DNA of 64,000 nt from Bacterioplanes sp965233665 (lineage in GTDB: Bacteria; Pseudomonadota; Gammaproteobacteria; Pseudomonadales; Oceanobacteraceae). Below are positions 50,956 to 60,173 of this stretch, in pieces. The notes under the pieces were generated by a model. That model was not told where the DNA came from. It saw only the letters and a program-made list of their open reading frames with translations, and did no database searches. A program made the translations under genes and the position numbers. The stretch covers positions 62,001 through 126,000 of the forward strand of contig CBDDTG010000005.1 in NCBI GenBank assembly GCA_965233665.1, read 5' to 3'. Positions within the stretch are counted from its first letter, which is position 1; each line of letters starts with the position of its first letter.

Positions 50956-52566
50956 TTAAATAATGCCTTGCTCTTGCAAGTCTGCAATCAAGCTATCGAG
51001 CGGTTCCTGATCGGCAGCAAGGCTGATGTCGGCGCCATCGGCACCGCCGGCAACCAAGGCCACTAGACCGGCCGCTTTTAAAATCGGTGCTTGCTCGGCA
51101 CTGGCAATGGCGGCGACTCGGCCCATTTCAAATAAGCGACGATCCAGTAGCTGGGCAATATGCTCGGCGTCGACAGCGTTAATGGCGACGATGGCCGGGC
51201 GCTGGTTAAAGCGGCGTGCTTTGTCCTCGGCACTTAACGGTTGCAAGCTGTCGGAGCCCGATTGTGCATCGCCCACCACCATGCCGGCACCGATGGTGAC
51301 GTTGCTTAAGCGGTCAATGACGATAAACGCGCCTGTGTCTGGCACTTTGCTGTAGCAGTCGAAGGGGACGGCTTTATCCAGTGTCAGCTCAACCAGAGCA
51401 ATTTCGTTCAGTTGCACCTGCTCAGCCTGGCTTTGCTCCATGGTATTGACATCCACCAAGTGATGAATGCGACTGAAGCTGCCAGAGGTGCTGCTGGATG
51501 AAAACTTAATGTCGTAGGGGCGACCTGGCACCAGTGGCTGCTCCGTCATCCACACCACATCAGCGTTTAAACGCTGGCTGATGATGGGCAAATCGTCGGG
51601 CTTCACAATCACATCGCCGCGACTGATATCGATTTCATCTTCCAGCGTGAGTGTGACCGCCTGATCGGCAAAGGCTTCATCGAGGTCGCCATCAAACGTC
51701 ACGATGCGATCAACTTTGCTGGTTTTTTGCGACGGCAATACCATCACGGTCTCGCCTGGGCGAATGGTGCCGGCGGCGATGGTGCCGCAAAAACCACGAA
51801 AATCCAGGTTGGGGCGATTGACGTATTGCACCGGTAAACGGAAATTTTCCAAGTTTTTATCGGCGGCAATTTCGACGCTTTCCAGAATTTCCATCAATGT
51901 CTGGCCTTGATACCAGTTTGAACGCTTGCTGCGCTCAACCACATTATCGCCATCCAGTGCCGAAATAGGCACGCAGTGAATGTCCTGTAATTGCAGTTTT
52001 TCAGCAAAGGCCAAATAATCGTCGCGAATTTCGTTGAAGCGCTGTTCACTAAAGCCCATCAAGTCCATTTTGTTGATGGCAACAATAACGTGCTTAATGC
52101 CCAGTAAAGAGGCGATAAAACTGTGGCGTTTGGTTTGTGTTTGCACGCCGTGGCGGGCATCAATCAAAATGATGGCCAGCTGGCAGGTCGAGGCGCCGGT
52201 CGCCATGTTGCGCGTGTACTGCTCGTGCCCTGGGGTGTCGGCAATAATAAATTTACGCTTGGCGGTGCTGAAATAGCGATACGCAACATCAATGGTAATG
52301 CCTTGCTCGCGCTCTGCTTGCAAACCATCGACCAACAGCGCTAAATCAATTTTCTCGCCGGTGGTGCCGACTTTGGCGCTGTCTTTTTCGATGGCGGCGA
52401 GCTGATCTTCATAGATCATTTTTGAGTCGTGCAGCAAGCGTCCAATTAATGTGGACTTGCCATCATCGACGTTACCGCAGGTCAAAAAACGCAGCAGTTC
52501 TTTGTTTTCGTGCTGCTTCAGATATTCGAGAATGTCGGAAGCGATCAGATCAGATTGGTGCGACAT
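50956..52566 (-). CDS. cysN: Sulfate adenylyltransferase subunit 1 (GTPase)
   Basis: The 536-residue protein has EF-Tu-like GTPase motifs: GNVDDGKSTLIGRLL near residue 31, DTPGHEQYTRNM near 110 and INKMDL near 165, followed by beta-barrel domains. With CysD it makes APS from sulfate and ATP. It is about 60 residues longer than E. coli CysN but shorter than CysNC fusions; the last 80 or so residues (for example AQLLDRRLFEMGRVAAI) recall an APS kinase domain but lack its P-loop. The start overlaps the cysD stop by 1 bp. A separate cysC would be needed elsewhere. Confidence 0.95.
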   Translation of the reverse strand: MSHQSDLIASDILEYLKQHENKELLRFLTCGNVDDGKSTLIGRLLHDSKMIYEDQLAAIEKDSAKVGTTGEKIDLALLVDGLQAEREQGITIDVAYRYFSTAKRKFIIADTPGHEQYTRNMATGASTCQLAIILIDARHGVQTQTKRHSFIASLLGIKHVIVAINKMDLMGFSEQRFNEIRDDYLAFAEKLQLQDIHCVPISALDGDNVVERSKRSNWYQGQTLMEILESVEIAADKNLENFRLPVQYVNRPNLDFRGFCGTIAAGTIRPGETVMVLPSQKTSKVDRIVTFDGDLDEAFADQAVTLTLEDEIDISRGDVIVKPDDLPIISQRLNADVVWMTEQPLVPGRPYDIKFSSSSTSGSFSRIHHLVDVNTMEQSQAEQVQLNEIALVELTLDKAVPFDCYSKVPDTGAFIVIDRLSNVTIGAGMVVGDAQSGSDSLQPLSAEDKARRFNQRPAIVAINAVDAEHIAQLLDRRLFEMGRVAAIASAEQAPILKAAGLVALVAGGADGADISLAADQEPLDSLIADLQEQGII

Positions 52567-53474
52567 CAGAAGTAACCCTCTTGCTTCTTTTTCTCCATTG
52601 AGCCGGATGAATCGTGGTCAATGGCTCGGCCCTGACGCTCAGACGTGGTGGTCAGCAGCATTTCTTGAATGATTTCTGGCAAGGTCGCGGCTTTCGACTC
52701 GACGGCGCCGGTCAGCGGATAGCAGCCTAAGGTACGAAAGCGAACGGACTTCATTTCAGGCGTTTCACCGGGTGCCAGCGGCATACGGTCGTCGTCGACC
52801 ATGATTTGCATGCCATCACGCTCGACCACAGGGCGTTCAGCGGCGTAATACAGCGGCACTATCGAAATTTGCTCTAAATAAATGTATTGCCAGATATCCA
52901 GTTCGGTCCAGTTCGACAGTGGGAAAACACGAATGCTTTCGCCCTTGTTTACTTTGCCGTTGTAGATGTTCCACAGCTCTGGACGCTGGTTTTTTGGGTC
53001 CCAGCGATGTTTGCCATCGCGAAACGAATAAACACGTTCTTTGGCACGTGACTTTTCTTCATCACGACGAGCGCCACCAAAGGCTGCATCAAAACCGTAT
53101 TTATCCAGCGCCTGTTTGAGCGCTTGGGTTTTCATGATATCTGTGTGCTTGGATGAGCCGTGATCAAATGGGTTGATGCCTTGCTCAACGCCTTCCTGGT
53201 TGGTATGCACCAGCAGCTCCATGCCCACTTCCGCGGCCATGCGGTCACGAAATTCGATCATTTCGCGAAACTTCCAGGTGGTGTCGACGTGCAGCAGTGG
53301 AAAAGGCGGCTTGCCCGGTGCAAAGGCTTTGCGTGCCAGGTGCAGCATCACGGCCGAGTCTTTGCCGATGGAATAGAGCATCACCGGGTTATCGAATTCG
53401 GCGGCTACTTCGCGGATGATATGAATACTCTCCGCCTCAAGCTGTTTCAGGTGAGTCAGGTTGTAGTCGGTCAT
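52566..53474 (-). CDS. cysD: Sulfate adenylyltransferase subunit 2
   Basis: The 302-residue PP-loop enzyme has the signature LYSIGKDSAVMLHLARKAF, FPLLHVDTTWKFREM, GARRDEEKSRAKERVYSFRD and the C-terminal tail ending DSSGSMEKKKQEGYF. It is the catalytic subunit of ATP sulfurylase. It is the first gene of cysDN; the ATG at 53474 gives the normal length, and an in-frame start 60 bp upstream is less likely. Just upstream are inverted repeats at 53583-53611. Confidence 0.96.
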   Translation of the reverse strand: MTDYNLTHLKQLEAESIHIIREVAAEFDNPVMLYSIGKDSAVMLHLARKAFAPGKPPFPLLHVDTTWKFREMIEFRDRMAAEVGMELLVHTNQEGVEQGINPFDHGSSKHTDIMKTQALKQALDKYGFDAAFGGARRDEEKSRAKERVYSFRDGKHRWDPKNQRPELWNIYNGKVNKGESIRVFPLSNWTELDIWQYIYLEQISIVPLYYAAERPVVERDGMQIMVDDDRMPLAPGETPEMKSVRFRTLGCYPLTGAVESKAATLPEIIQEMLLTTTSERQGRAIDHDSSGSMEKKKQEGYF

Positions 53475-53582
53475 GATATTGGGTTCCGGATGGGCGTTGA
53501 TCAACGCCCCTGAATGTACTGAGATGCTCGGCAATATATCAAGATGCCTGGTATATAAGAAGCTGAGGCTGATAACATTTGG

Positions 53583-53614
53583 CTATATGGATATAGGGCG
53601 GTGTACCACCGACC
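53583..53614. promoter_or_regulatory. Cluster of short inverted repeats between cysD and the hydrolase gene
   Basis: CTATAT-GG-ATATAG (53583-53596) is followed by CGGTG-TAC-CACCG and then CACCG-AC-CGGTG sharing the middle arm. The shared arm allows two exclusive hairpins or overlapping operator half-sites. It lies in the 171-bp divergent gap where cysDN and hydrolase promoters must be. Confidence 0.4.
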
Positions 53615-53645
53615 GGTGCACAGTCCCAACATTTAAAGAGGCGTT

Positions 53646-54281
53646 ATGGCAACCGAACAAGCAGTTGAAATCCAAGGGCCAGCCGGTGTGCTGGAAGCAC
53701 GTTGGCAGCCAGGCAAAGGCGAGTCCAGCGTTGGGCTATTGATGTGTCATCCTCATCCTCTCTTTGATGGCACCATGAACAATAAAGTGGTCACCAGTAT
53801 GACGCGCACAGCCAGCCGCTTAGGGCTGTCGACACTGCGTTTTAACTTTCGTGGCGTCGGTGGCAGTGAGGGCGAGCACGACCATGGCCAAGGCGAGCAG
53901 CAAGATGTGCTGGCAGCGTTGCGCTATGCGCGCGAACAGCTCGGTTGGCAACGACTGTTTTTGGCCGGCTTTTCTTTTGGTGCTGGCATGGCTTGTTTGG
54001 CCTCTGTTCAGGCTGCAGACGACATCGCGGGTTTGTTCTTAATTGCACCTGCCGTGCATAACTTTGATGCCCCCAGCGCTTTGCCGCCGCAGTTTGAAAC
54101 CTTCGTTTATATGGGCGATGCCGATGAGGTGGTGCCGTTTGACGATGTGGATGACTGGGTTTCACGTGTGGTGCCACAGCCGCATTGGGAAGTGTTTGAA
54201 CAAGGTGGGCACTTCTTTCATGGCCGCTTGACCGATTTGCAAGCCAGCGCGCGGCGGGATTTGGAGGCGTTAATCGGCTGA
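53646..54281 (+). CDS. Alpha/beta hydrolase (dienelactone-hydrolase-like)
   Basis: The 211-residue hydrolase has CHPHPLFDGTMNNKVV near residue 34, RGVGGSEGEHDHGQGEQQD, the nucleophile elbow AGFSFGAGM (Ser near 117), acid Asp in GDADEVVPFDD and His in GGHFFHGRL. This subgroup acts on unknown esters in the cytoplasm. AAAGAGG lies before the ATG at 53646. It is divergent from cysDN. Confidence 0.88.
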   Translation: MATEQAVEIQGPAGVLEARWQPGKGESSVGLLMCHPHPLFDGTMNNKVVTSMTRTASRLGLSTLRFNFRGVGGSEGEHDHGQGEQQDVLAALRYAREQLGWQRLFLAGFSFGAGMACLASVQAADDIAGLFLIAPAVHNFDAPSALPPQFETFVYMGDADEVVPFDDVDDWVSRVVPQPHWEVFEQGGHFFHGRLTDLQASARRDLEALIG

Positions 54282-54378
54282 CTTTATGGCAGCGTGCGGG
54301 GTGCGGTCGCTTTGCTAATTGCACTTTTGTTGACGGTTGGCTAAATTGCGCACCCTTTCTAATCTGCGGAGAAATGCT

Positions 54379-55497
54379 GTGTCCACGCCGATGGAGTTAT
54401 ATCAGGCTGATTTGCAACGTGATGACTTTTCCTACGATCCTGCCCAGGAAATGGCGGTTAAGCACTTGCAGCGCCTTTATGATGATTTGGTGGCCGCAGA
54501 GCAGGCGCTGAGCTCGCAAGGTGTATTGGCTCGCTGGGCCAGTAAGTTGAGCAAGAGCAACAAGCGCAGGCCGCAGCAGGGCTTGTATTTCTGGGGTGGC
54601 GTAGGGCGCGGCAAAACCTACTTGGTGGATACCTTCTACGATGCGCTGCCGTTTGAGCGCAAGATGCGCACCCACTTTCACCGCTTTATGCAGCGTGTGC
54701 ATCAACAGCTGACAGAGCTGACCGGTGAGAAAAATCCGCTGACCATCGTGGCGGATCGCATTGCCGAAGAGGCGCTGGTGATTTGCTTCGACGAGTTTTT
54801 TGTCTCAGACATCGGCGATGCCATGATTCTCGGTGGCTTGATGCAAGAGCTGTTTGATCGTGGCGTTACCTTGGTGGCCACATCGAACATCGTGCCTGAT
54901 GGACTGTATAAAGACGGCTTGCAGCGCGAGCGCTTTATGCCAGCGATTCGCTTGTTAAATGAGTTTACTGAAGTCGTCAACGTCGACAGTGGTGTGGATT
55001 ATCGTTTGCGTACGCTTGAGCAAGCGGAGTTGTACCATTATCCATTGGACGACGGCGCTGATGTTTCATTGCGCAAAAGCTTCGATAGCCTGCTGCCTGA
55101 TGCGCGTCAAACCTGCAAAGGTGGCAGTGTCGAAATTCTGGGGCGTGACATCCCGGCGATTGAAGTGTGTGAAGACGTGGCCTGGTTTGATTTCTATGCG
55201 CTGTGTGACGGGCCGCGCTCACAAAATGACTACATCGAGCTGGGCAAGCTTTTTCATGCCGTCATTATTTCTAATGTGCCGGTAATGGGGTTGAAAAATG
55301 ACGATTTAGCCCGTCGGTTTATCAACTTGATCGACGAGTTTTATGATCGCGGTGTCAAAGTCATTATGTCTGCTGAGGTCGCTATTCCGGATATTTATGG
55401 GCAGGGAAAACTCGAGTTTGAATTTCAGCGTACGACGTCGCGCATGTTGGAAATGCAATCACACGAGTATCTGACACGCGAGCACCGCGCCGACTAA
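54379..55497 (+). CDS. zapE: Cell division ATPase ZapE (AFG1 family)
   Basis: The 372-residue ATPase has Walker A FWGGVGRGKTYLVDTFYD near residue 75, Walker B VICFDEFFVSDIGDAMIL near 135, sensor ATSNIVPDGLY, and C-terminal REYL-like HEYLTREHRAD. ZapE acts at the Z ring and helps cell constriction under stress. The start is GTG at 54379, chosen because GGAG lies 7 nt before it and the length then matches the family; the open frame upstream lacks a site. Confidence 0.94.
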   Translation: MSTPMELYQADLQRDDFSYDPAQEMAVKHLQRLYDDLVAAEQALSSQGVLARWASKLSKSNKRRPQQGLYFWGGVGRGKTYLVDTFYDALPFERKMRTHFHRFMQRVHQQLTELTGEKNPLTIVADRIAEEALVICFDEFFVSDIGDAMILGGLMQELFDRGVTLVATSNIVPDGLYKDGLQRERFMPAIRLLNEFTEVVNVDSGVDYRLRTLEQAELYHYPLDDGADVSLRKSFDSLLPDARQTCKGGSVEILGRDIPAIEVCEDVAWFDFYALCDGPRSQNDYIELGKLFHAVIISNVPVMGLKNDDLARRFINLIDEFYDRGVKVIMSAEVAIPDIYGQGKLEFEFQRTTSRMLEMQSHEYLTREHRAD

Positions 55498-55649
55498 AGT
55501 CGCGGTGAAATGGTATTTTTTGTCGCTGTGTTAGGTAGAAATCGCCGAATTAACTGATTGGCTCTTTCTGAATAAATGGGTACTTTTCCTGTCAGCCGCT
55601 GCGATTGGTGGGATCGCAATCGGTATACAATAATTCAGAAGGAGATCTT

Positions 55650-56762
55650 ATGTTCCGTTCCACTCCCTTGGCAATGGCGCTCGCGCTGGCCAGTGCTCAA
55701 GCCGCTGCTTTGTCTGCCCCAGAAATCTATGGCTTTGTTGATATTGGCGTAGAAAGCTATTCCGAGTCGTCTGACTTTGCCATTGCTGAAGAGCAAGAGT
55801 CTGGTCGGGTGGTGTACCCAGGCTCCGATGCTCCGGTGGCCAATACCGATGGCAAAGAGTTCTCGCTTACCAATGGTTCACAGTCACGCCTGGGTGTTCG
55901 TGGTCAGGAAGATTTAGAAGACGGTTGGGTGGGCAAATACCGTATTGAGCTGCGAGCCAATGTGCTCCAAGACGGTGGCAATGCGTTCCGCACTCGCTTG
56001 GGCTGGTTTGGCTTATCCAAAGATCAACACCACTTTAAAGTCGGTGCGCAATGGTCGCCGTATTTTGCCTACAGCGGCTTTAATACCCACCGGGCTGAAG
56101 TGCATGGCGTTGGCAGCTACTTCTATATTACCAACATGATGGTCGGCTCGACCCAGTATGGCTATCGCAACGACAGCACCGTGTCGTACACCTACGGCGA
56201 TGGTGGCTTTGGTCAAAGCCCATTTACCGCCACTGTGGCGTTGCACGTGAATGAAGATGATCGCAAAGCCGATGACGAGATACTCAACGACAGCGGTGTG
56301 ACTGCGGCCACCTTGGGTGCTGCAGCGACCTTTGGTCCAGTGACGGTTAATGGTGTTTATATCCAATCCATCGTCAAAGAAAGCGATGCAGCGAAGGCCG
56401 CAGATATCGACGTTGCCGCGCCGTCTATTTACAGCGTCGGTGCCAAAATTCGTGCAACGGATGAGTTGGATTTCGGCCTGGCCTATCGCGCCGGTGATCG
56501 TGACGAGGGCAAAGACAGTGGTCGTCAGTCCACCACCTTGTCGGTGCAGTATAAAATCACCCCAGACTTAGCCTTGCACTTGGGCTACGGCGTCGGCAGC
56601 GACGACGATGATGAGCAGCTGCAGCTCGAAAGTGACGTGTTTGGTATGCTGCAATACGAACTTTCTGGCAACCGTCATGTACGCTTTGAGTTTGAGCAAG
56701 TCAGCTATGAAGACCACGGCGACATGACCGTTGGCCTGCTGAGTATGCGTCAGGCATTTTAA
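55650..56762 (+). CDS. Gram-negative general porin
   Basis: The 370-residue precursor has a signal peptide (MFRSTPLAMALALASAQAAA) and EIYGFVDIGVESYSE, then NGSQSRLGVRGQEDLEDGWVGKYRIE, typical of 16-stranded trimeric porins (Porin_4). It ends with Phe (SMRQAF). AAGGAG lies 6 nt before the ATG at 55650. It probably passes small hydrophilic solutes. Confidence 0.9.
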   Translation: MFRSTPLAMALALASAQAAALSAPEIYGFVDIGVESYSESSDFAIAEEQESGRVVYPGSDAPVANTDGKEFSLTNGSQSRLGVRGQEDLEDGWVGKYRIELRANVLQDGGNAFRTRLGWFGLSKDQHHFKVGAQWSPYFAYSGFNTHRAEVHGVGSYFYITNMMVGSTQYGYRNDSTVSYTYGDGGFGQSPFTATVALHVNEDDRKADDEILNDSGVTAATLGAAATFGPVTVNGVYIQSIVKESDAAKAADIDVAAPSIYSVGAKIRATDELDFGLAYRAGDRDEGKDSGRQSTTLSVQYKITPDLALHLGYGVGSDDDDEQLQLESDVFGMLQYELSGNRHVRFEFEQVSYEDHGDMTVGLLSMRQAF

Positions 56763-56806
56763 AAAAGCGCCTTTGGGGCACTGCTGCCCCGCAGTTTCGT
56801 AATCAC

Positions 56807-56838
56807 AAAGCGATCCTCATCTGAGGGTCGCTTTTTTT
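56807..56838. terminator. Rho-independent terminator after the porin gene
   Basis: AAAGCGATCCTC (56807-56818) pairs with GAGGGTCGCTTT (56823-56834) with one T-G pair, loop ATCT, then T-run. A separate GGGGCA/TGCCCC hairpin precedes it at 56775-56790. The convergent gene ends just beyond. Confidence 0.9.
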
Positions 56839-56846
56839 ATGTCACC

Positions 56847-57614
56847 TTAAGGCAGCGTGGCGTAATGCTCGGCGCCAAATTTGCTCACGGGGATTTGCCA
56901 CTTTCGATAAATGTCGGCAATGGTACCGTTGTTGGCGAGTTCTTCCATGCGTTGGTCAAATAACTGCGCCCATTGCTTGGCTGCCGCGCCGTTGTGAAAG
57001 GCGATGTACAGCTTGTTGCCGGCGGCGACGTGGACGATGTTGAATTTTTCGCTGATCGACATGCCTAGCTTGTCTGCAGCTTGTTGAATCGACACCTCGT
57101 AGTCGAGCAATGCATCAATGCGCTGGCTATCAACCAACTGAATGGCCTGCTCAACGCGCGTCACCTCTTGAAACTGCACACTGACCGTACGCAGTAAGGT
57201 GCTATTAAAGTCATATCCTCTAACCCAAGCCAGCTTTAGGCCCTCAAGATCTTGTGGGGTGACGGTGTTGGGTAATGCTTTCTTCTGGTTGGTAAGCAGG
57301 ACGATCGGGTCTTCGATGCTGATGTGCCAGTTAGGGTAGCGATAGGCCGTTTCTCTTGGTTGGTGGTAGATGCCGACAATGGCATCGGCGTCACCATTGC
57401 GGACACTGGTTTGCGCACGCTTCCACGGCATGGTGATGAACTGTGGTTGAACATTAGTGCCTTGAAAGGCAGTGGCGATAATCTCCCAATAAAGCCCTGT
57501 GCCGTCTTTATTGGTGTATCCCTCCCAGTTGTCAGACACCACGGTGAGTGCCTGGGCAACAGACAATGATGCCCAACCAAGCAACAGCGCCAGCATGCAG
57601 AGGCGTTTCTTCAT
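56847..57614 (-). CDS. Amino-acid-type periplasmic solute-binding protein
   Basis: The 255-residue precursor has a signal peptide (MKKRLCMLALLLGWASLSVAQA) and an SBP_bac_3 fold: VSDNWEGYTNKDGTGLYWEII, MPWKRAQTSVRNGDADAIVGIYH, then a C-terminal ANNGTIADIYRKW. No transporter genes are next to it, so it may be an orphan binding protein or feed a sensor. AAGGAG precedes the ATG at 57614; an in-frame ATG 30 bp upstream has none. Confidence 0.88.
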   Translation of the reverse strand: MKKRLCMLALLLGWASLSVAQALTVVSDNWEGYTNKDGTGLYWEIIATAFQGTNVQPQFITMPWKRAQTSVRNGDADAIVGIYHQPRETAYRYPNWHISIEDPIVLLTNQKKALPNTVTPQDLEGLKLAWVRGYDFNSTLLRTVSVQFQEVTRVEQAIQLVDSQRIDALLDYEVSIQQAADKLGMSISEKFNIVHVAAGNKLYIAFHNGAAAKQWAQLFDQRMEELANNGTIADIYRKWQIPVSKFGAEHYATLP

Positions 57615-58047
57615 GGTGAGTCTCCTTATTCCGCAGTGGCTCAAGTCTTGTTGGCAGTGCCGGCTGCGTAAAACAGTGCTGACTGGTCATTCCTGTCAAT
57701 TGTGTATTTGTTCGGCACAAGGCAAAAATGACTGTGCGCGATAAGCTCCGTACTTGCCTGTGTTTGGTCTGACCACTTTTCCATTGCTCTCTATTTAATT
57801 CGTCCGCGCTGGTCGTTCTTTTGGTGCTTTTTTGATCGGTGAAAAGCGTTGTCGTAGATCCGGTGATTGGGTTGCTAGAAGCGCCTGTTGGGCAAGAATC
57901 GCTATCTATTTTACTTTGATCTAATAGACGTCTAATGATTTTTTATTGGTCACCAATGGCCGCTTTGGGCCCCGTGGTTGCGGCTTTTGTCTGGTTTTGG
58001 TCAGTTTTGGCTTGGCGTCTTTGTCGGATTTTAAAGCGAAAACAGGG
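57615..58047. other. Intergenic region upstream of betI
   Basis: No gene is supported in this AT-richer gap. A perfect 10-bp palindrome TAGACGTCTA lies at 57925-57934 and may be a regulator site; otherwise the region is unremarkable until the betI promoter. Confidence 0.5.
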
Positions 58048-58097
58048 TTGATCGTTACAGGACTAAACTTTAGACTGAATTTAATTGAACGATCAAT
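58048..58097 (+). promoter_or_regulatory. betI promoter with BetI-type operator
   Basis: TTGATC (58048-58053) and TAGACT (58071-58076) are -35 and -10 hexamers spaced by 17 bp, giving a start near 58083. ATTGAACGATCAAT (58084-58097) is a dyad, ATTGA and TCAAT as arms, lying at the start point where a repressor would block. BetI of other bacteria binds similar TTGA/TCAA dyads and is released by choline. Confidence 0.6.
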
Positions 58098-58106
58098 CAA
58101 AGAAAA

Positions 58107-58721
58107 ATGCCGAAAGTTGGAATCGAACCTATTCGCCGTAAACAGCTGATCGAAGCCACCCTGAAGTCGATAGAGGACAATGGACTGCAGGGTACGACGA
58201 TCAACAGCATCAGCCGTCTGGCCGGCATGTCTTCGGGCATTATTAGCCACTATTTCGGTGGCAAGCAGGGCGTGATTGAAGCGGCCATTCGCCACATGCT
58301 GGAGCAGTTGAAAGAAGGTCTGCTGGTGCAGCTGCGTGAAGCACGCCGCCAGCAGGTCACGCCGCGAGAGCGTTTGCGCATGATTGTCGAAACCAACTTC
58401 ACCGGCTTCCAGCGTTCTTCGTCGACTTCCGCTACCTGGCTGTCTTTCTGGGCCAGTGCTGTGCATGACCCCCAGTTGGCTCGCCTGCAAGCGGTGAACG
58501 CGCGTCGCCTGCACAGCAACTTGTTGTACTCGCTGCGTCAGATGATCGACGACCAGCGCTGCGCCGAGGATGCGGCCGCCAGCATGGCAGCTTTGATTGA
58601 TGGTATGTGGCTGCGCAGTGTTCTCAGTCGGGACCCTGAAGCCGCCTTCGCCCAGGCCGAGCGCCTGTGCAAAGACAACATCGATATTATTGTGCGTGGG
58701 GTAAATCAAGCATGCGTTTAA
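58107..58721 (+). CDS. betI: Choline-responsive TetR repressor BetI
   Basis: The 204-residue TetR regulator starts MPKVGIEPIRRKQLIEATL, the family opening. The HTH is INSISRLAGMSSGIISHYFGGKQGV (residues 32-56) and the choline-binding region includes TWLSFWASAVHDP. It represses the bet genes until choline is present. It ends 10 bp inside betB, so translation is coupled. The ribosome binding site is weak (AAAGAAAA), which fits low repressor levels. Confidence 0.94.
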   Translation: MPKVGIEPIRRKQLIEATLKSIEDNGLQGTTINSISRLAGMSSGIISHYFGGKQGVIEAAIRHMLEQLKEGLLVQLREARRQQVTPRERLRMIVETNFTGFQRSSSTSATWLSFWASAVHDPQLARLQAVNARRLHSNLLYSLRQMIDDQRCAEDAAASMAALIDGMWLRSVLSRDPEAAFAQAERLCKDNIDIIVRGVNQACV

Positions 58722-60166
58722 CCAACTTTATTCATGGCGAAGCGCTCGCCAATGTTTCGGGCGAGACGTTCGAAGTGATCAACCCAGCGACGGGCGAAGT
58801 GGCATACGAAGTCGAAGTCGCCGATGAGCATGTTCGCCAGGCTGCGATTGAAAGTGCGCAGAAAGGTTTTGCGGCCTGGTCGGCAACGCCGGCGATCGAA
58901 CGTCGCCGTATTTTGCAGCGCGCCGTAGCGCTGTTGCACGAGCGCAACGATGAGCTGGCCAAAATTGAAGTGCTGGATACCGGCAAGCCTTGGCAAGAAG
59001 CGTCAGTCGTGGATGTGATTACCGGTGCTGATTCAATTGAGTTTTTTGCAGGTCTGGCCCCTGCCATTGAAGGCAATCAGCAGGATTTAGGCGGTGATTT
59101 TTACTACACCCGTCGCGAGCCGCTAGGCATTTGTGCCGGTATCGGCGCCTGGAACTACCCGCTCCAAATCGCTTGCTGGAAATCAGCCCCAGCGCTTGCC
59201 TGTGGCAATGCCATGATCTTCAAACCATCGGAAGAAACGCCCCACGGTGCGGTCAAGCTGGCTGAAATCTTTATTGAAGCGGGTGTGCCAGCGGGTGTGT
59301 TTAACGTGGTACACGGTGCCGCTGAGGTGGGCCAATGGTTAACTCACCATGATGACATCGCCAAGGTGTCGTTCACTGGCGAAGTGGGCACCGGCAAAAA
59401 AGTAATGCAGGCGGCGGCTGGCAGCCTAAAAGACGTCACCATGGAACTGGGTGGCAAATCGCCGCTGATCGTGTTTGAAGACGCCGACATCGACGATGCG
59501 GTATCCGCCGCCATGCTGGGCAACTTTTATACCCAAGGCGAAATCTGTACCAATGGTACGCGGGTATTTGTACACAAAGACATTCGTGATGAATTTTTAC
59601 GTCGCTTAAAGGAGCGTACCGAAAACAACATCATTGCGGGCGATCCGATGGACCCAGAGGTGAACTTTGGTGCGCTGATTTCTGCCAAGCATCACCAGCT
59701 GGTGCTGGACTACATCGCCAAAGGCAAAGCCGAAGGCGCCAAGCTGTTAACCGGTGGCAGCGCGATGCAGCCGGCCTCTGCCGCCAACGGCTATTTTGTT
59801 GAGCCTACCGTGTTTGTCGATTGCCAAGACGACATGACCATTGTTAAAGAGGAAATCTTTGGCCCGGTGATGTCGGTATTGACCTTCGAAGACGAAGACG
59901 AAGTCATTCGTCGTGCTAATAACACCCATCTGGGCCTGGCAGCGGGCGTATTTACTCGTGATATTCGCCGCGCCCATCGCGTCATTCATCAAATAGAAGC
60001 TGGCATTTGCTGGATCAATAGCTATGGCGCGTCACCGGCCGAAATGCCGGTGGGCGGTTATAAGCAATCCGGTATTGGCCGTGAAAATGGCTTGCTGACC
60101 TTGCAGCATTATACCCAGGTGAAATCTGTGTACGTCGGCATGCAGCCATTGGAAAGCCCATTCTGA
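58712..60166 (+). CDS. betB: Betaine aldehyde dehydrogenase
   Basis: The 484-residue aldehyde dehydrogenase has IGAWNYPLQIACWKSAPALACGNAMIFKPSE near residue 145, the general-base Glu in MELGGKSPLIVFEDADID and the catalytic Cys in GEICTNGTRVFVH near 285. It oxidises betaine aldehyde to glycine betaine with NAD(P)+ in the cytoplasm. The ATG at 58712 matches the family start (MRLTNFIHGE). betA follows after 7 bp. Confidence 0.96.
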   Translation: MRLTNFIHGEALANVSGETFEVINPATGEVAYEVEVADEHVRQAAIESAQKGFAAWSATPAIERRRILQRAVALLHERNDELAKIEVLDTGKPWQEASVVDVITGADSIEFFAGLAPAIEGNQQDLGGDFYYTRREPLGICAGIGAWNYPLQIACWKSAPALACGNAMIFKPSEETPHGAVKLAEIFIEAGVPAGVFNVVHGAAEVGQWLTHHDDIAKVSFTGEVGTGKKVMQAAAGSLKDVTMELGGKSPLIVFEDADIDDAVSAAMLGNFYTQGEICTNGTRVFVHKDIRDEFLRRLKERTENNIIAGDPMDPEVNFGALISAKHHQLVLDYIAKGKAEGAKLLTGGSAMQPASAANGYFVEPTVFVDCQDDMTIVKEEIFGPVMSVLTFEDEDEVIRRANNTHLGLAAGVFTRDIRRAHRVIHQIEAGICWINSYGASPAEMPVGGYKQSGIGRENGLLTLQHYTQVKSVYVGMQPLESPF

Positions 60167-60173
60167 GGTGTCT

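Noticed and set aside
57921..58709. Long open frame on the minus strand opposite betI
   Set aside because: It covers betI in antisense, has no family character, and BetI on the plus strand is clear. It is a shadow frame.
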